Notes under the pieces: generated by a model
Told to the model about the DNA's origin: nothing
The model's input: only the letters and a program-made list of their open reading frames with translations
Database searches by the model: none
In this document: positions 31,129 to 41,461 of the stretch, piece by piece
Position numbering within the stretch: position 1 is the stretch's first letter
Layout of the letters: each line of letters begins with the position of its first letter
Program-made: the position numbers and the translations under genes
Assembly (NCBI GenBank): GCA_946902875.1
Contig: OX336336.1
Span: 7,224,545-7,288,544, forward strand
Source: Nematopogon swammerdamellus
Taxonomy: Eukaryota; Arthropoda; Insecta; Lepidoptera; Adelidae
Length of the DNA: 64,000 bases
Direction of reading: 5' to 3'

Positions 31129-31508
31129 TACGGGTGTTTTATGACCATAAAGCAAAAGGTACTCCTGAGCCTGTTTGGAGCAAAAAAGTTAGATGACATT
31201 TTTTTCTACGGTGAACTTTTTTTTCCATACTAAACTAAATAAAGACACTCATTTACGAAATGCTCCCGTGTGAATAGATCGATGAACTAGCGGGAGTCGA
31301 CAATGCACAGAGCGGAGCGGCAACGTCGCAATGTAGCGAGCGTCGGGCCGGTCGCACTACCGTAGTATTTTGCGCGCGAAAATTAATTTAATTAATAACT
31401 CCTTAATTAAGGCATATATGACAAAACTTTACTGGGTATTTAAGACTTCAAATTAGTCAAGGAATGACTGGTTTGCTTTATGACCTATGGTATAACAACC
31501 CTGTATAT
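31129..31508. mobile_element. about 380-bp TIR element with GC-rich core
   Basis: Left CGGGTGTTTTATGACCATAA and right TTTATGACCTATGGTATAAC are inverted and partly complementary, and the right end is ACCCTGTATA as at 24071. The core 31300-31370 is CpG-rich. Same plan as 23605-24071. Confidence 0.55.
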
Positions 31509-31597
31509 TTTTTAATATTTTCCTTTGAGTCGGATTTAATGAAGATTTTACATTTTCATATTTAACACATATTGAATAAGAACGAAAGAAAGAAAGA

Positions 31598-31990
31598 AGC
31601 AGCGGTGGCCGAGTGGTTTCGGCATCGGCTTCTCATGCGAGAGAGAGGTCCGAGGTTCAAACCCGGTCGGCGTGTACCAATGAGTTTTTTCTGACGAAAA
31701 AATTTACGTGCATACTTACACCTGCTGCTTTACCGTTCGGAGCCAGTGTAAAACTGTAGGTCCCTTCGCTAGGTGGTAGGCTCAAATTGTAGCCGTCTGG
31801 TTTGGTACCACAGTACTGGATGTAAGATGGCCGCATAGTAGCCTCGGTTGTGTTCTCCTCTAGTCCAGTATAGCCAGCAATCTAAGGAAGTATCCGGTAT
31901 GGCACCTACCTTCTCGGAGGTGATATTGGCTGGTCGGAGCATGTGCTTTGGCCCCTTCGACTCAGCTACCTATACCGGATTACATAAAAA
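31598..31990 (+). repeat. SINE-B, near full length
   Basis: Head GCAGCGGTGGCCGAGTGGTT with TTCTCATGCGAGAG arm and B-box AGGTTCAAACCC; then AGGTAGGCTCAAATTGTAGC-like body, a tail with GGAGCATGTGCTTTGGCCCC, and an A-rich end. It has a 2-nt GA duplication in the variable arm. Confidence 0.75.
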
Positions 31991-32239
31991 AAAGAAAGAA
32001 ATCAAGGAATATGTATATTACTAAAAAAAGTACAGAAAACGTTTACATGATTCGTTATTGTATGTATAGTCAGTTTTATAACATTTTGAAAATTACTCTA
32101 GAGTTAGCGCTACAAGTTGGTATAACCAACTGTTTAGAATTTTTGACCCTGAGACGGCTAGACGGACGAACGCATGTGTCGCACCATTAGGTTTCGTTTT
32201 TAAGGTACGTGAATATTTTAAGGTTCCGTACCTCTCTGA

Positions 32240-32525
32240 GGTCAGTCAGTCAATCAGTCAGCATGTATGCGCCCACAGCTGGACATATTATGCCTCTCCA
32301 ATTTTACTCCAGTCCTCCCGGCCTTCAGTGGTACGGAACCACTGCTTTACGCCCATGTACTTGATGTCGTCGTCCGACCTGGCGGGTGGTCCTCCCACTC
32401 TACGTTTTCCTGTCCACGGCCGCCAGTGTAGGACACGGTTACTCCAACGGTCGTCGTCTCTTCGGCTAACGTGCCCAGCCCACTGCCGCTTGAGCTTAGC
32501 CACCCGTTTTGAGGCACGGAACCTA
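32240..32525 (-). pseudogene. LINE-R ORF2 C-terminus, longest open copy
   Basis: The minus strand stays open for 71 codons with LKRQWAGHVSRRDDDRWSNR, then GKRRVGGPPARSDDDIKYMG and ends in KIGEA. The 3' tail is (GTCA)n at 32242-32262. One of the least damaged copies. Confidence 0.75.
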
Positions 32526-32589
32526 AAAAAAATACATGTATTATGTTAATGTCAATTGTTTTTTCAACCGACTTTAACAATTAATGTCT

Positions 32590-33180
32590 CCAATAGCTCG
32601 TTGGTAGCTCTCTGCACTTGGCGTTTCCTAAGAGGTAAAGACTTTTTTATGCCGAGACGGTCTCAAGTCAAACAGCTCAAAGTTGCGAATATCGTAATCC
32701 TCGTGAGGGTAATGCGATGATGGATGGAGACTTCATCATAATTTCAAATATCATCATAAATTCAACAAAACGACGCATCGGGTATAAAAGAGTAGGAGGT
32801 TTTGTTTAAAGTTGGCCGCCGCGCGGCTCCGGCCGGCGCGCCTAAGTCGGAAGGGTCGAGGCCGAAAGTAAATGGATAGAAAAGTTTACATGTTTGTTCA
32901 TGCTAAAATGGAAACTTTCGTGATTTATGTCCGCGGGTGGCGACTGCGGGGGCAGAGGGGCGAAGGGGGCGTGAAGGGGAGGGGTGGCGGGGTGGAGGCG
33001 GGGATACAACCGCCTTCGCCCCATCATCGCCGCCTCCGCGGCCGCCAAGTAGGTACACACATACATGTAAATTAGACGTGTAATTTAATTTAATCGAAAT
33101 TAGCTTAAAGAGGTCGACGATGTTATCATTTAATAATGAATGAATGATTGATTTTTATGAAGGCCATTGTTTATGTATAA
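32590..33180. other. CpG/GC-rich block 32815-33050, otherwise unique
   Basis: Contains GCCGCCGCGCGGCTCCGGCC and a G-rich GGGGAGGGGTGGCGGGGTGG run. Open frames on both strands are composition artefacts. It may be an island or transposon core; no initiator is clear. Confidence 0.35.
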
Positions 33181-33197
33181 TTCGTTATTTGGTTGTG

Positions 33198-33485
33198 TTT
33201 TTTGTGGAAACTGACACGGTTGGCTACATCACCAACAACATCCGTGATGTCAGCCCATAACACCGGGTGAACTAGGTGCCATGTCAGTGCTTCCATTCAT
33301 TTCATGTCGGCTATATACTGAACTGGACGGAAAATACGAACTATTTAAATAGCCGTTTCGACCGACACGTTTCATTCAGTGCGGTGGTACCAACCCGGCC
33401 GGGATAAACCCTACCACCTATTAAGTTAAGAAGGGAAGGCACCTACAGTTTTACGTGGAATACGAACCACGGACGGACAGCCTCC
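33198..33485 (-). repeat. SINE-A, head missing
   Basis: A-tail at left, GACACGGTTGGCTACATCAC to ACGTGGAATACGAACCACGG; belongs to the ATGAAATGAAGGG subfamily. Confidence 0.8.
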
Positions 33486-33534
33486 TTCTTCACTCTGACG
33501 CTCAACATCTCACTCTCACGCTTCTGTTTCGAGT

Positions 33535-33573
33535 TCTATTTCTAGGCCAGCGACTCGCTGCCCTAGAAATAGA
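33535..33573. repeat. 39-bp near-perfect palindrome
   Basis: TCTATTTCTAGGCCAGCGA faces TCGCTGCCCTAGAAATAGA with a one-base centre and one mismatch. No target duplication found. Similar in size to the 45-bp inserts. Confidence 0.6.
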
Positions 33574-33794
33574 CCTGCTGCTAAACCGCCACACTTACCG
33601 TAGACCCTTGATACGGTGCGTGGACTCACTTCGGTTCAAGCACCGTATTAAAGGTCTAAAATTTAAGGTCTAGAATAAAACATGAGGCAATGTTCAACTT
33701 TACTGCAGGATCAAAGAAGTGAAGCTACCAAAGAAATAAATACAAAGAATTGAAATATTATGGTTGCATTAAATTTTATCGAACAAACAAAATA

Positions 33795-34078
33795 AAAAAC
33801 CGGCCAAGTGCGAGTTGGACTCGCGCACCGAGGTTTCCGCAACACAAACAAACATTGAAAAAAAACACGTTTCTTGTATGGGAACCCTCCTTAATTTTTT
33901 CCTATTTGTTCTTATATCCGCCATAATAACACATTCTGTGAAAATTTCAACGGGCTACCTATTACGGTTCAAGAGATACAGCTCTCGAACAGATGGACGG
34001 ACGGACGAACAGACAGACAGACAGACGGCGAAGGCTTAGTAATAGGGTCCCGTAACGGATACGGAACCCTAAAAATGA
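33795..34078 (+). repeat. rep-G, complete
   Basis: AAAACCGGCCAAGTGCGAGT to ACGGATACGGAACCCTAAAA; all family blocks in order. Reference copy. Confidence 0.8.
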
Positions 34079-34429
34079 TGTGCAGGAACAGAAAGGGTAT
34101 TAACTAAATTAATTAAAAATATTCCTTCATCCTCGGAACTTCTCTCATTGTCGCGCGTACGGCCGCCACGTTCCATTCCCTTGCTGAAAGCCGGTAGTGA
34201 TATATTGCATGCTTTGGCACGGCATAAAAATATTTTCGAGGTGACAAATTATACAAAAAAATTTACAAATATATTATCTCTGTAAAACTTGGTTACTTAC
34301 ATGTGGGGCTGCCATCCGTAAGTGTTCTTATTTTTTATTTATAATTTGTATCTGCAATTTTCACACTAAGTAATTATACACTCAAGCTATTAACTACTTA
34401 AATTTCACATATTAATCGTATATCAAACA

Positions 34430-34520
34430 TTCAAAGGATGACTGAGAGAAATCTCTCTAAGGAATAAGTCCGCCTTTGCACCTCATGCAAATGTTTTAAT
34501 GTGCCTATTTTTGCAATCAT
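34430..34520 (+). repeat. LINE-F 3' end
   Basis: CAAAGGATGACTGAGAGAAA then AATAAGTCCGCCTTTGCACC. Confidence 0.6.
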
Positions 34521-34529
34521 TTTCTTGGA

Positions 34530-35085
34530 GCAATAACATATTTTTTAAATATGTAAAATGTATACTATTGATGAAATGCCGTTTCTGGGAATGTCTTTCT
34601 TCGGTAGGCACGCAGTTAGATATGCTTAGAGTGTGTGTGCGGGGATCATAGAGAAATAATACCTATAAACGTCTATGGCGGGGGTGCTTTTATAGACCTA
34701 GTAACGTCTTTACCTCTATCATACAGCATCAGCAGCTCCTTTACTTAGAATTCCAGATTACACCAATTTGGGATTCTCGATGTCGTTGGCTACATCAAGG
34801 GAACACGTATTTCGAACGTAAATCAAATCAAGCTATTTTGCAAGAAAACAAATATTATTTAGGCTAATGTGAGTTGGCCTAACTCACCACGCTAACCACG
34901 AACTGGTATTCGTATGGTCTCCATATCCGGATTTATATCCGAGCCGGTTACTACATTATTGTAGTAAAGGATTTGTTTTTTGTTTTACATTGTGGCCTGG
35001 CGTTGTATATAGGATTGAAAATAATGGTATTGCAAATGCAGGAAAAAATTATATCTGAATTTGAGAACTCACTAAAAGCCACTTG
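34530..35085. other. no gene seen
   Basis: AT-rich with no recognised element. Confidence 0.35.
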
Positions 35086-35121
35086 TATTACTAGCTTTTG
35101 CCCGCCGCTTCTCTCGCAGCC

Positions 35122-35206
35122 GTGTACCGTGTGGGGCCGGTACTTTAAAAGAATAGCCCCACTGCATCTCTCCCCGTGTATGTCGTAAAAGGCGACTAAG
35201 GGATAT
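35122..35206 (+). repeat. rep-C 5' part
   Basis: CCGTGTGGGGCCGGTACTTT to GGCGACTAAGGGATATGACT; switches directly into SINE-A. Confidence 0.75.
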
Positions 35207-35460
35207 GACTCCCTTCTTATATTACTAGGTGGTAGGGTTTAACCCGCCCGGGTTGGTACCACCGCACTGAATGAAAGGTCGGTCGAAACGGCTATGTAAA
35301 TAGTTTGTGTTTTCCGTCCAGTTCAGTGTAGCCGGCACGACCGAAGGGAAGCACTGACGTGGCACCAAGTTCACCCGGTGTTATGGGCTGACATCACGGA
35401 TGTTGTAGGTGATGGAAGCCAAGCGTGTCAGTTTCCATAAAAAAAATAAAATAAAAAAAA
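35207..35460 (+). repeat. SINE-A body and tail, fused to rep-C
   Basis: Begins CTTCTTATATTACTAGGTGG without its tRNA head and ends with an A-rich tail. The rep-C/SINE-A junction has no extra bases. Confidence 0.8.
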
Positions 35461-35754
35461 GCCGCGGGCAAAAGCTATGCCTAAATTAGCGTATGTCCGT
35501 CCTCGAGGTCAATTCTAAATATTGGCCACAGATTTTTTTTAAATCGAATGAGTATTTCGGAGATTACCTTCTAAATCCAAACTTACAAAGTTTACCTCTT
35601 TATAATATTAGTGTAGAAGTGTAGATATTATTTATAGAAATTCTTCGTCTGGTCGGTCTCTCAGCATCAGTCCCCGCCCAAGTGCATCTCGGGAGACGGG
35701 ATAGATGTTGTAATATATCCTATATGTATGTATGTTTCTTCTATTTATGTATGA

Positions 35755-35895
35755 ATTATATTATTGTATTGCTCTAAGAAACATTTAATAATAGTACGAG
35801 TAATCAGCACATTAGAACATTTACTTGAGGTGCAAAGGCGGACATACACCTTACAGATATTTCTTCCAGTCAACCTTTGAATGTTGGATGAGAGT
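35755..35895 (-). repeat. LINE-F 3' end
   Basis: AGGTGCAAAGGCGGACATAC then TTCTTCCAGTCAACCTTTGA, reverse family order. Confidence 0.65.
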
Positions 35896-36039
35896 CGATT
35901 AATATTATGAAATCTAAGTAAGCAGTAGCAAAAGACTTGACTATGATAATAGAAGATAAAATAATAAATAATAAAAATACTGATTAGTAATATACATAAA
36001 TTACAAATAAATATAGATATATACTCGTCCATTTGAGTC

Positions 36040-36240
36040 AGCTATCATTGCCGTACGCGGTGTGCGAAAAATTCACGTCGCGCACCCTTCCCGGAGCTGA
36101 GAGGAAAATGGTGGCTTCGCAAGAAATCATCTGCTTGTATGATTTATGAGCGGGTGTTGCGGCGGAAAGGTCAGCGGGCCTCGCTCGGGGAGAGATGTCC
36201 CCGCACGCGCGATACCTATTTCAATTTCAGTGCTTTCGTC
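36040..36240. other. GC-rich unique block
   Basis: Not a member of the repeat families here. Contains AAAGGTCA (36163-36170), a nuclear-receptor half site, and ATGATTTATGAG near it. It may be regulatory; only motif matches support this. Confidence 0.25.
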
Positions 36241-36461
36241 CTTTTCCTTCTTTTGTGGTTTGAATGCTGATCGCTATTGCTCTGCTCTCCTGGTACTTTT
36301 GGAATTTGAGAATAAGTCAAATATTATTATATCGCAAAATAACTGATATTATTATATTTTTTTTAGGAAAGTTAGTGACAAATATTTGTCGTTATATTAC
36401 AAAAATAGTTTTAAAATAAATATACAATTTGTATAAAGCCGAAAATAAAGATAAAAAACAC

Positions 36462-36542
36462 GTCCCGACCGGGATTCGAACCTGAACCTCTGACACTATC
36501 CGCCAGCGCGTTACCTACCAATTGCGCCACCGGTGGCGTATA
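36462..36542 (-). repeat. SINE-K tRNA-like head
   Basis: Minus strand: GGTGGCGCAATTGGTAGGTA, then AACGCGCTGGCGGATAGTG, B-box GGTTCGAATCCCGG. It continues into ACGTGTTTTTTATCTTTATTTTCGGC, the tail shared with 52205 and 52440. An insertion in the D region argues against a working tRNA. Confidence 0.6.
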
Positions 36543-36549
36543 GTGAGTG

Positions 36550-37035
36550 ACATAGTGTGTCCTGTTCCCGTTCTGCCAACTTTCACGATTCCATATTGAA
36601 TCCTATACGGCCGTTACCAAAGTCGTATTTCATATTGAACACTAGAAGTTGACTTGAGATTTTTAATAGTTTATTTTTGTACGTAGAAATATGTTATGTT
36701 TAAATAATTAAAACTAAAATTAATCTACAAAATAAATTAATTACGTACCTAAATAAAAATACTAAAAATACATAATTATAATCATAAAATTTCCTCCGTT
36801 GACCTGGTCCTCGGAATGGTTCCTAGCACGGCACAATGGCCGCGTTGCCTCTCTGAATTTCCAGACTCCACATAGTAACGCATCTGAGCAGTGTTTGATG
36901 TGTAGTTATCTATACAAGAGCCTGAGAATTTTTCGGGGCTGGGCTGGAGTGAATTGAGCTTTGGTAGGTAACATTCAGCGACAGCGACACTCGCTAGTTA
37001 TGTTTACACATTCTTTGAGTCGTTAATCCCGCGGC
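36550..37035. other. no gene seen
   Basis: AT-rich; no family recognised. Confidence 0.35.
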
Positions 37036-37049
37036 ACTCACAATTTCTC

Positions 37050-37128
37050 AATGATCATCATCATCGTTATCATCATCATCATCATCATCATCATCATATC
37101 ATCATACTTCATCATCATATCATCATCT
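37050..37128. repeat. (ATC)n microsatellite
   Basis: About 20 CATCAT units with ATATCATC and CTTCATC interruptions, directly before the Helitron. Confidence 0.9.
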
Positions 37129-37129
37129 T

Positions 37130-37443
37130 ATTAATAATAAATCTGTAAGGGATGGTCATGGAGTAAGTTGCTTTGTTATAAATGAGATATTGCGTTTGTA
37201 GACTCTATGTAGGTATGATACTGGATACTAACACTTAATTGACAACTTTTAGAAATCTTTTCTGTATGTATGTATGTATGTTCATCCATAACTTTTACCA
37301 TTACTTTCTCCATTACTTTTACGCTGGATAGGCTAAATAAAATTCATTTCCGGTTACGCTATGATGTTGCTTTCATACAAACCGAATTTTTCCGCGCGCC
37401 GAAATAAATGTACGATAGCGGGCTGCCGCGGGCAAAAGCTAGT
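37130..37443 (+). mobile_element. non-autonomous Helitron
   Basis: AATAATAAATCTGTAAGGGA to CCGCGGGCAAAAGCTAGT; second member of the family at 8974-9235. Contains a GTAT run (TGTATGTATGTATG, 37263-37280). Confidence 0.65.
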
Positions 37444-37449
37444 AAAGTA

Positions 37450-37860
37450 ATATACGATATATGTTCTTCTTCTTAAAACATATTAACAAGTACATCTAAT
37501 ATTCGAAGGTGTGTCCGTGGCCCGTGCACGCACACGTCACGAAGCAAAAGAAACAGCGACACAGAACAAAGAGCTCGCAGACAATAGTTCGGGAACAATG
37601 GGGGTTGTTTAGTAGGTACATAGGCTTCTCCGCATTGAGGTCGTCGGCGAGACACGCCGGATGTGTGATCACGATTCTGATCCCATTGCGCTCGCGGAGA
37701 CGTTGAAGGATCAGTGTATTGAAGGGTTTTAACAGATAACATGTGTGATTGTAAGTAACGAGCTAAGAATTTGAAGATGATAGAACAAAACGGCTGAACG
37801 AACCGACGAACAGAGATAGGTATGGTAGATGTGACACTGACACGGGCTTCACAAAATCAA
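37450..37860. other. no gene seen
   Basis: Overlapping 65-89 codon frames on both strands (37473-37742) without splice sites or domains. Confidence 0.3.
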
Positions 37861-37861
37861 T

Positions 37862-38035
37862 ATTTTACAGTCAGTATACAGTCAGTCAGCCAGTTAATCA
37901 GCATACAGTCAGTCAGTCAGTATGTCAGTCAGTCAGTCAGTGTAAGTGTGTGTCAGTTAGTGTCTGACTCCTCCTCTCCAATAACTTTTCCTTTTCCTCC
38001 CAATCATCCCGGCCTTCAGGGGCACGGAAACATGT
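37862..38035 (-). repeat. LINE-R 3' tail, expanded (GTCA)n
   Basis: CAGTCAGTCAGTATGTCAGT array then CTCCTCTCCAATAACTTTTC and TCATCCCGGCCTTCAGGGGC, the reverse of the LINE-R 3' end. Confidence 0.65.
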
Positions 38036-38097
38036 TTACCTCGGTCACGTGGTATGGTTTTATTTTATTGAAAGCACAAGTGGCGCCGAACCATTCA

Positions 38098-38450
38098 TAC
38101 GGTGTCTAACGACGTCCATGGGCATTCAGTCATATGCGGGGGTAGCGAATGCCATGCCGGCCTGACAGGTGCCTATTCATGCCCCTCTTGAAGGAGCCGA
38201 GACTGTACTTAGGGAGAAATATATGGGCAGGGAGAGCATTCCAGAGTTTACCGGCTCTGTAGAGGAAAGATCTGCAGAACCGGTTGGTACACAACCGCGG
38301 TAAGTCCAGGTTATTTCTATGGTCCAGCGTGTAGGGAGGAAACCCTGCCCGGTGATTGTGGTGCGGAGGTGGAACGGGGACGGCGAGATTGCGTTAAACA
38401 GCTCCTCCGTGCGCTCCCCATGGAATAAGCGATAAAACACACTTATGGGT
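38098..38450 (-). pseudogene. LINE-J ORF2 C-terminus, frameshifted
   Basis: Minus strand: ERTEELFNAISPSPFHLRTT in one frame; WNALPAH equivalents (CTCTGGAATGCTCTCCCTGC) in another; then the 3' GTTAGACACC region. Same order as 44010-44330. Confidence 0.7.
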
Positions 38451-38629
38451 ACGTTCCCTTATTTTATATCGACTTTTCTACTCAAGATCTGTTGTTTTCT
38501 GCAGGATTATTATTTTATTACAAGTTAAATTAAAAGTATGAATGGGGAACCCTGATAAAAATTATGTAATCATTTGAATTTGATTACGTAAGTACGGGGA
38601 AGTCGAGGTGTACGTACACAGCTACACAC

Positions 38630-38650
38630 GGGGGGGGGGGGGGGGGGGGG
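38630..38650. repeat. 21-base G run
   Basis: Uninterrupted G from 38630 to 38650, three bases before the MITE target site. Quadruplex-capable; also a place where assemblies err. Confidence 0.8.
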
Positions 38651-38656
38651 CTTCAG

Positions 38657-38845
38657 TACCCTTAGCACGAGATTTAGCCTACACCGCGTACTACGCTACG
38701 CCGTGGTTCTCCGCATAATTTTGTATGGAGAAACGGAGCAGCGCCTCTGGTGATAGATTTGCGAACTTCGTTTCTCCATACAAAATGATGCGTAGAACAC
38801 GGCGTAGCGTAGTACGCGGTGTAGGTTAAATCTCGTGATGGGTAA
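38657..38845. mobile_element. 189-bp foldback MITE, PIF/Harbinger-like, copy 2 (inverted)
   Basis: Same 189-bp length as 15937-16125 but the loop (GGTGATAGATTTGCGAACTT) is in the opposite orientation. Flanked by CAG (38654-38656, 38846-38848), the complement of the CTG flanking copy 1. The right terminus has lost about three bases. Confidence 0.75.
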
Positions 38846-38849
38846 CAGC

Positions 38850-39340
38850 TCTCCTTCTGCACTGCGCTCGCCGCAGAGGCCGCGCGGGTGAGAGTGCGGA
38901 GTAATCTTGTTAGTGCACGCCAGACTGTCCTGTCTCTCTCTCTAAACTAATTTACCTATATTGAATACTCTACCGGCCTGGCCGACGCCGCGCCGCACCG
39001 CATTGCATCTTCCTTGAATGGAGAGTCTGCAAGTCCGTTAGGCTTTTGTCCGCTTCATTCGAGTGAAGTTGCAAATAAGTCGGAAAATTTGAAAAGCCGC
39101 CAGTTCGAGTTGGGCCTGCGAACCGAGGGTTCCGTAGCAGCGCATAATATATTTGTGTTATGTGTTTACTAAAATAATTGTGTTTTTGAATATAACGAAA
39201 CGCCTAAATGAAAACTACAGCCATGGTTTTAATGTCAGCCAAACCATCGGTTCTTGTAATTAAAATATAAAAATCCTTTTTTAACGCAACTAATACATTG
39301 TAGTATTCTATGTTTATATGTTAGTACTAGGCACGTACTC
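38850..39340. other. no gene; short rep-G trace
   Basis: 39100-39140 (CCAGTTCGAGTTGGGCCTGC, GAGGGTTCCGTAGCAGCG) is a decayed rep-G head. The rest is unassigned. Confidence 0.35.
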
Positions 39341-39348
39341 GCTTTATA

Positions 39349-39454
39349 TATATTTTTATTAGAAAAATGCAAAGCGAAAATCATTGGAAAAAATCCTGGC
39401 CGGGATGTATTTTTTCCAATGATTTTCGCTTTGCATTTTTCTAATAAAAATATA
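39349..39454. repeat. 46-bp perfect inverted duplication, 14-nt spacer
   Basis: 39349-39394 and 39409-39454 are exact complements. The sequence is that of a SINE-K tail; CCTGGCCGGGATGT in the spacer is the head-tail junction. Confidence 0.85.
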
Positions 39455-39561
39455 ATACATTGTAGAAAAAACCCGCATTGTCCCTGTAATATATGGCTTA
39501 ATATCTACTTACCCTATTAAAATATAAATTATCGCTTTAAAAACCAAGGAGAACAAACCAA

Positions 39562-39594
39562 GGGGGGTGGGGGGGGGTGGGGGGGGGGGGGGGG
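39562..39594. repeat. G-rich run
   Basis: GGGGGGTGGGGGGGGTGG followed by G only, directly joined to a rep-C fragment. Confidence 0.8.
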
Positions 39595-39655
39595 AACAAC
39601 ACCGATTACTCAGCTTACCCCGATTGTTGGGATTCAGCGTGTGTGATATGTTTAA
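39595..39655 (+). repeat. rep-C 3' end fragment
   Basis: AACAACACCGATTACTCAGC then CCGATTGTTGGGATTCAGCG and GTGTGATATG. Confidence 0.6.
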
Positions 39656-39659
39656 GTAT

Positions 39660-40745
39660 GTTTAGCTATATAACTAAGACCACGGAAATTAAAATTGTAA
39701 AAACAATATTTTTAGAATCCTTGCTAGATGCACAAGTAGGATATAACTACAGAACCTCTATGAACAACGTTTACACCTAACATACTTTTAAAATTATTTC
39801 ATTAGTGAGTGAGTGTCCTGACAGTATCCTGTCTGGCTCTGAACTCATTTACCTATATTGAATACTGTACCAAACTGGGGCCCCCACCGCATCGCCTTCC
39901 TTCCACGACACTACGAACTGAAACTCTTTACAATTAGTACGAGTATTAGCTTCGTTCGGGTGAGGTTCGGTTTGAATTAAATTGGCTTCGCTAAGTTGGA
40001 AAGTGACTTTATTTCTATACAAAATTTTGCAGCAGATTGCGAACGAAACAGACGACAGACAACATTTTTAACAGAAATCCGTAAGTTGATGAAATATCGA
40101 TATATAAATATAGATTGATTGAGCAATGACTACTAAAATTTTAATTGGTAAATTTGGAGCTCAAATGAATAAATTTATAAATTTATCTATTTAAAAAAAA
40201 TTCCAGCGCTAAATTCGAATAATTTATAGGAATCGTGAATTTGAATAATCTCTTTAAATGTTGTGTATAAAATAAATGAAACACTAGTATTGTGTCTGAA
40301 GTATTTTATGATAATAAAAAAAATTTAATAAAAATAACCTAGTTATGTAAATGAATGGATTTATAAAAAGAAGAAAATCCTCTTTTATAGTCTTTTAAAG
40401 AAAGTTTTTCAAGATTTTGCGCCCACAAAAAGGACACATAGCTGAAGGCACTGAAGGTATCTCTGCTGAAGCCATAAGGCTGTCGCGGCGTTGTCGGCGG
40501 CAGAGTGATGTACTTCCGGCGACGCTGATGATGAGTAAACCTATTTCCGGCACCAAAGAAGAGCCTTATCGAGTTTGGTAGACGGGCTTACATTTTTTTC
40601 TATTTATCCCGTCCGGAGTACTTTTTTCTTTGGTCCTTGAGATAATTTTTTCACAAGTATCTAGACACAATTATACCTATTAAAAGTAGATTCTGTTACT
40701 TTAAGTGAGCTATTCTTGTATAAATGTATGTGTGTATACTATCCG
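39660..40745. other. no gene seen
   Basis: AT-rich. 40440-40560 is slightly GC-richer (GCTGTCGCGGCGTTGTCGGC) with no sustained frame. Confidence 0.35.
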
Positions 40746-40751
40746 AGTTTA

Positions 40752-40813
40752 ACCAAATTATATAGTATACATACAATAAAATAGCTTATTGTATGTATAC
40801 TATATAATTTGGT
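40752..40813. repeat. 28-bp perfect inverted duplication, 6-nt spacer
   Basis: ACCAAATTATATAGTATACA and onward (40752-40779) exactly complement 40786-40813. The right flank ATCTCGGAAACTGCTCTAAC is a common repeat phrase. Confidence 0.8.
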
Positions 40814-40984
40814 ATCTCGGAAACTGCTCTAACGATTTGGATGAAATTTTGTATTTAGATAATGTTTTAATTTTTCAACATTATTGATCAGTATACTTTG
40901 TCTTCAATGTAATCAGTCGATGCACACAACTTGAATCAGACGGGTCGTAGCACGCGTGTTGACGACTAATTATGTAAGATAGTT

Positions 40985-41120
40985 TCAAAATAATAAATAC
41001 TTTATTGCTCCAATTTTTTTTATAGAAACAAGCATAATATTAAATATTATATTATTTTAAATTTTACATAGGGTGCAAAGGGGGACTTATCCATCAGATA
41101 GATAACTTGCATTCAACCTT
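40985..41120 (-). repeat. LINE-F 3' end
   Basis: ATAAATACTTTATTGCTCC, GGTGCAAAGGGGGACTTATC, CATTCAACCTTTGGATG in reverse family order. Confidence 0.65.
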
Positions 41121-41129
41121 TGGATGTTT

Positions 41130-41455
41130 GAGAGTTAAATGTAATTAGGTAGGTAGATCGACGGCGGCCTTCCCGAAGCCTGCCTGTGGTAGTAGCTAGC
41201 AAAAGACTGAATTGTGAGATTTGAAAATGAAATTATTAATTTTAGTTATTGAATTTAAACGAATTTACAATGGAATATTATCACAATAAAAAAATTAATT
41301 AATTCATTATTAATAATAGGAACATTTATTAATACATGCAAGTACAAACGTGTGACGGAGATAGCAATATATTTGTAATTTCAACTCTGTTCGTTCACAC
41401 ACATTTGTTGACTTTTCACCTGTTCAACGAGGTGATTTAATTTAATCATCTCTAA
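41130..41455. other. no gene seen
   Basis: AT-rich, unassigned. Confidence 0.35.
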
Positions 41456-41461
41456 GTTCTG

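Larger units (their letters stand above)
35088..35612 (-). mobile_element. non-autonomous Helitron split by nested repeats
   Basis: Reverse 3' end ACTAGCTTTTGCCCGCCGCT at 35090; the rest resumes at about 35480 and ends TCTTTATAATATTA at 35612. Rep-C and SINE-A pieces (35122-35460) lie between. A plus-oriented GCCGCGGGCAAAAGCTAT at 35461-35478 is an extra, inverted Helitron terminus. Confidence 0.6.

Noticed and set aside
31598..31680. tRNA-Ser gene
   Set aside because: An inserted GA in the variable arm, mismatched stems, and a SINE body directly after it; it is a SINE head.
32842..33075. Proline- or glycine-rich proteins from 32.8-33.1 kb
   Set aside because: Open frames on both strands follow from GC-rich low complexity; no start or splice signals.
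36462..36542. tRNA gene on the minus strand
   Set aside because: The D region has an insertion and the flank is the SINE-K tail shared with other copies.
37050..37128. CRISPR-like or other spaced repeat
   Set aside because: It is a simple ATC microsatellite without spacers; the rest of the window is clearly eukaryotic.
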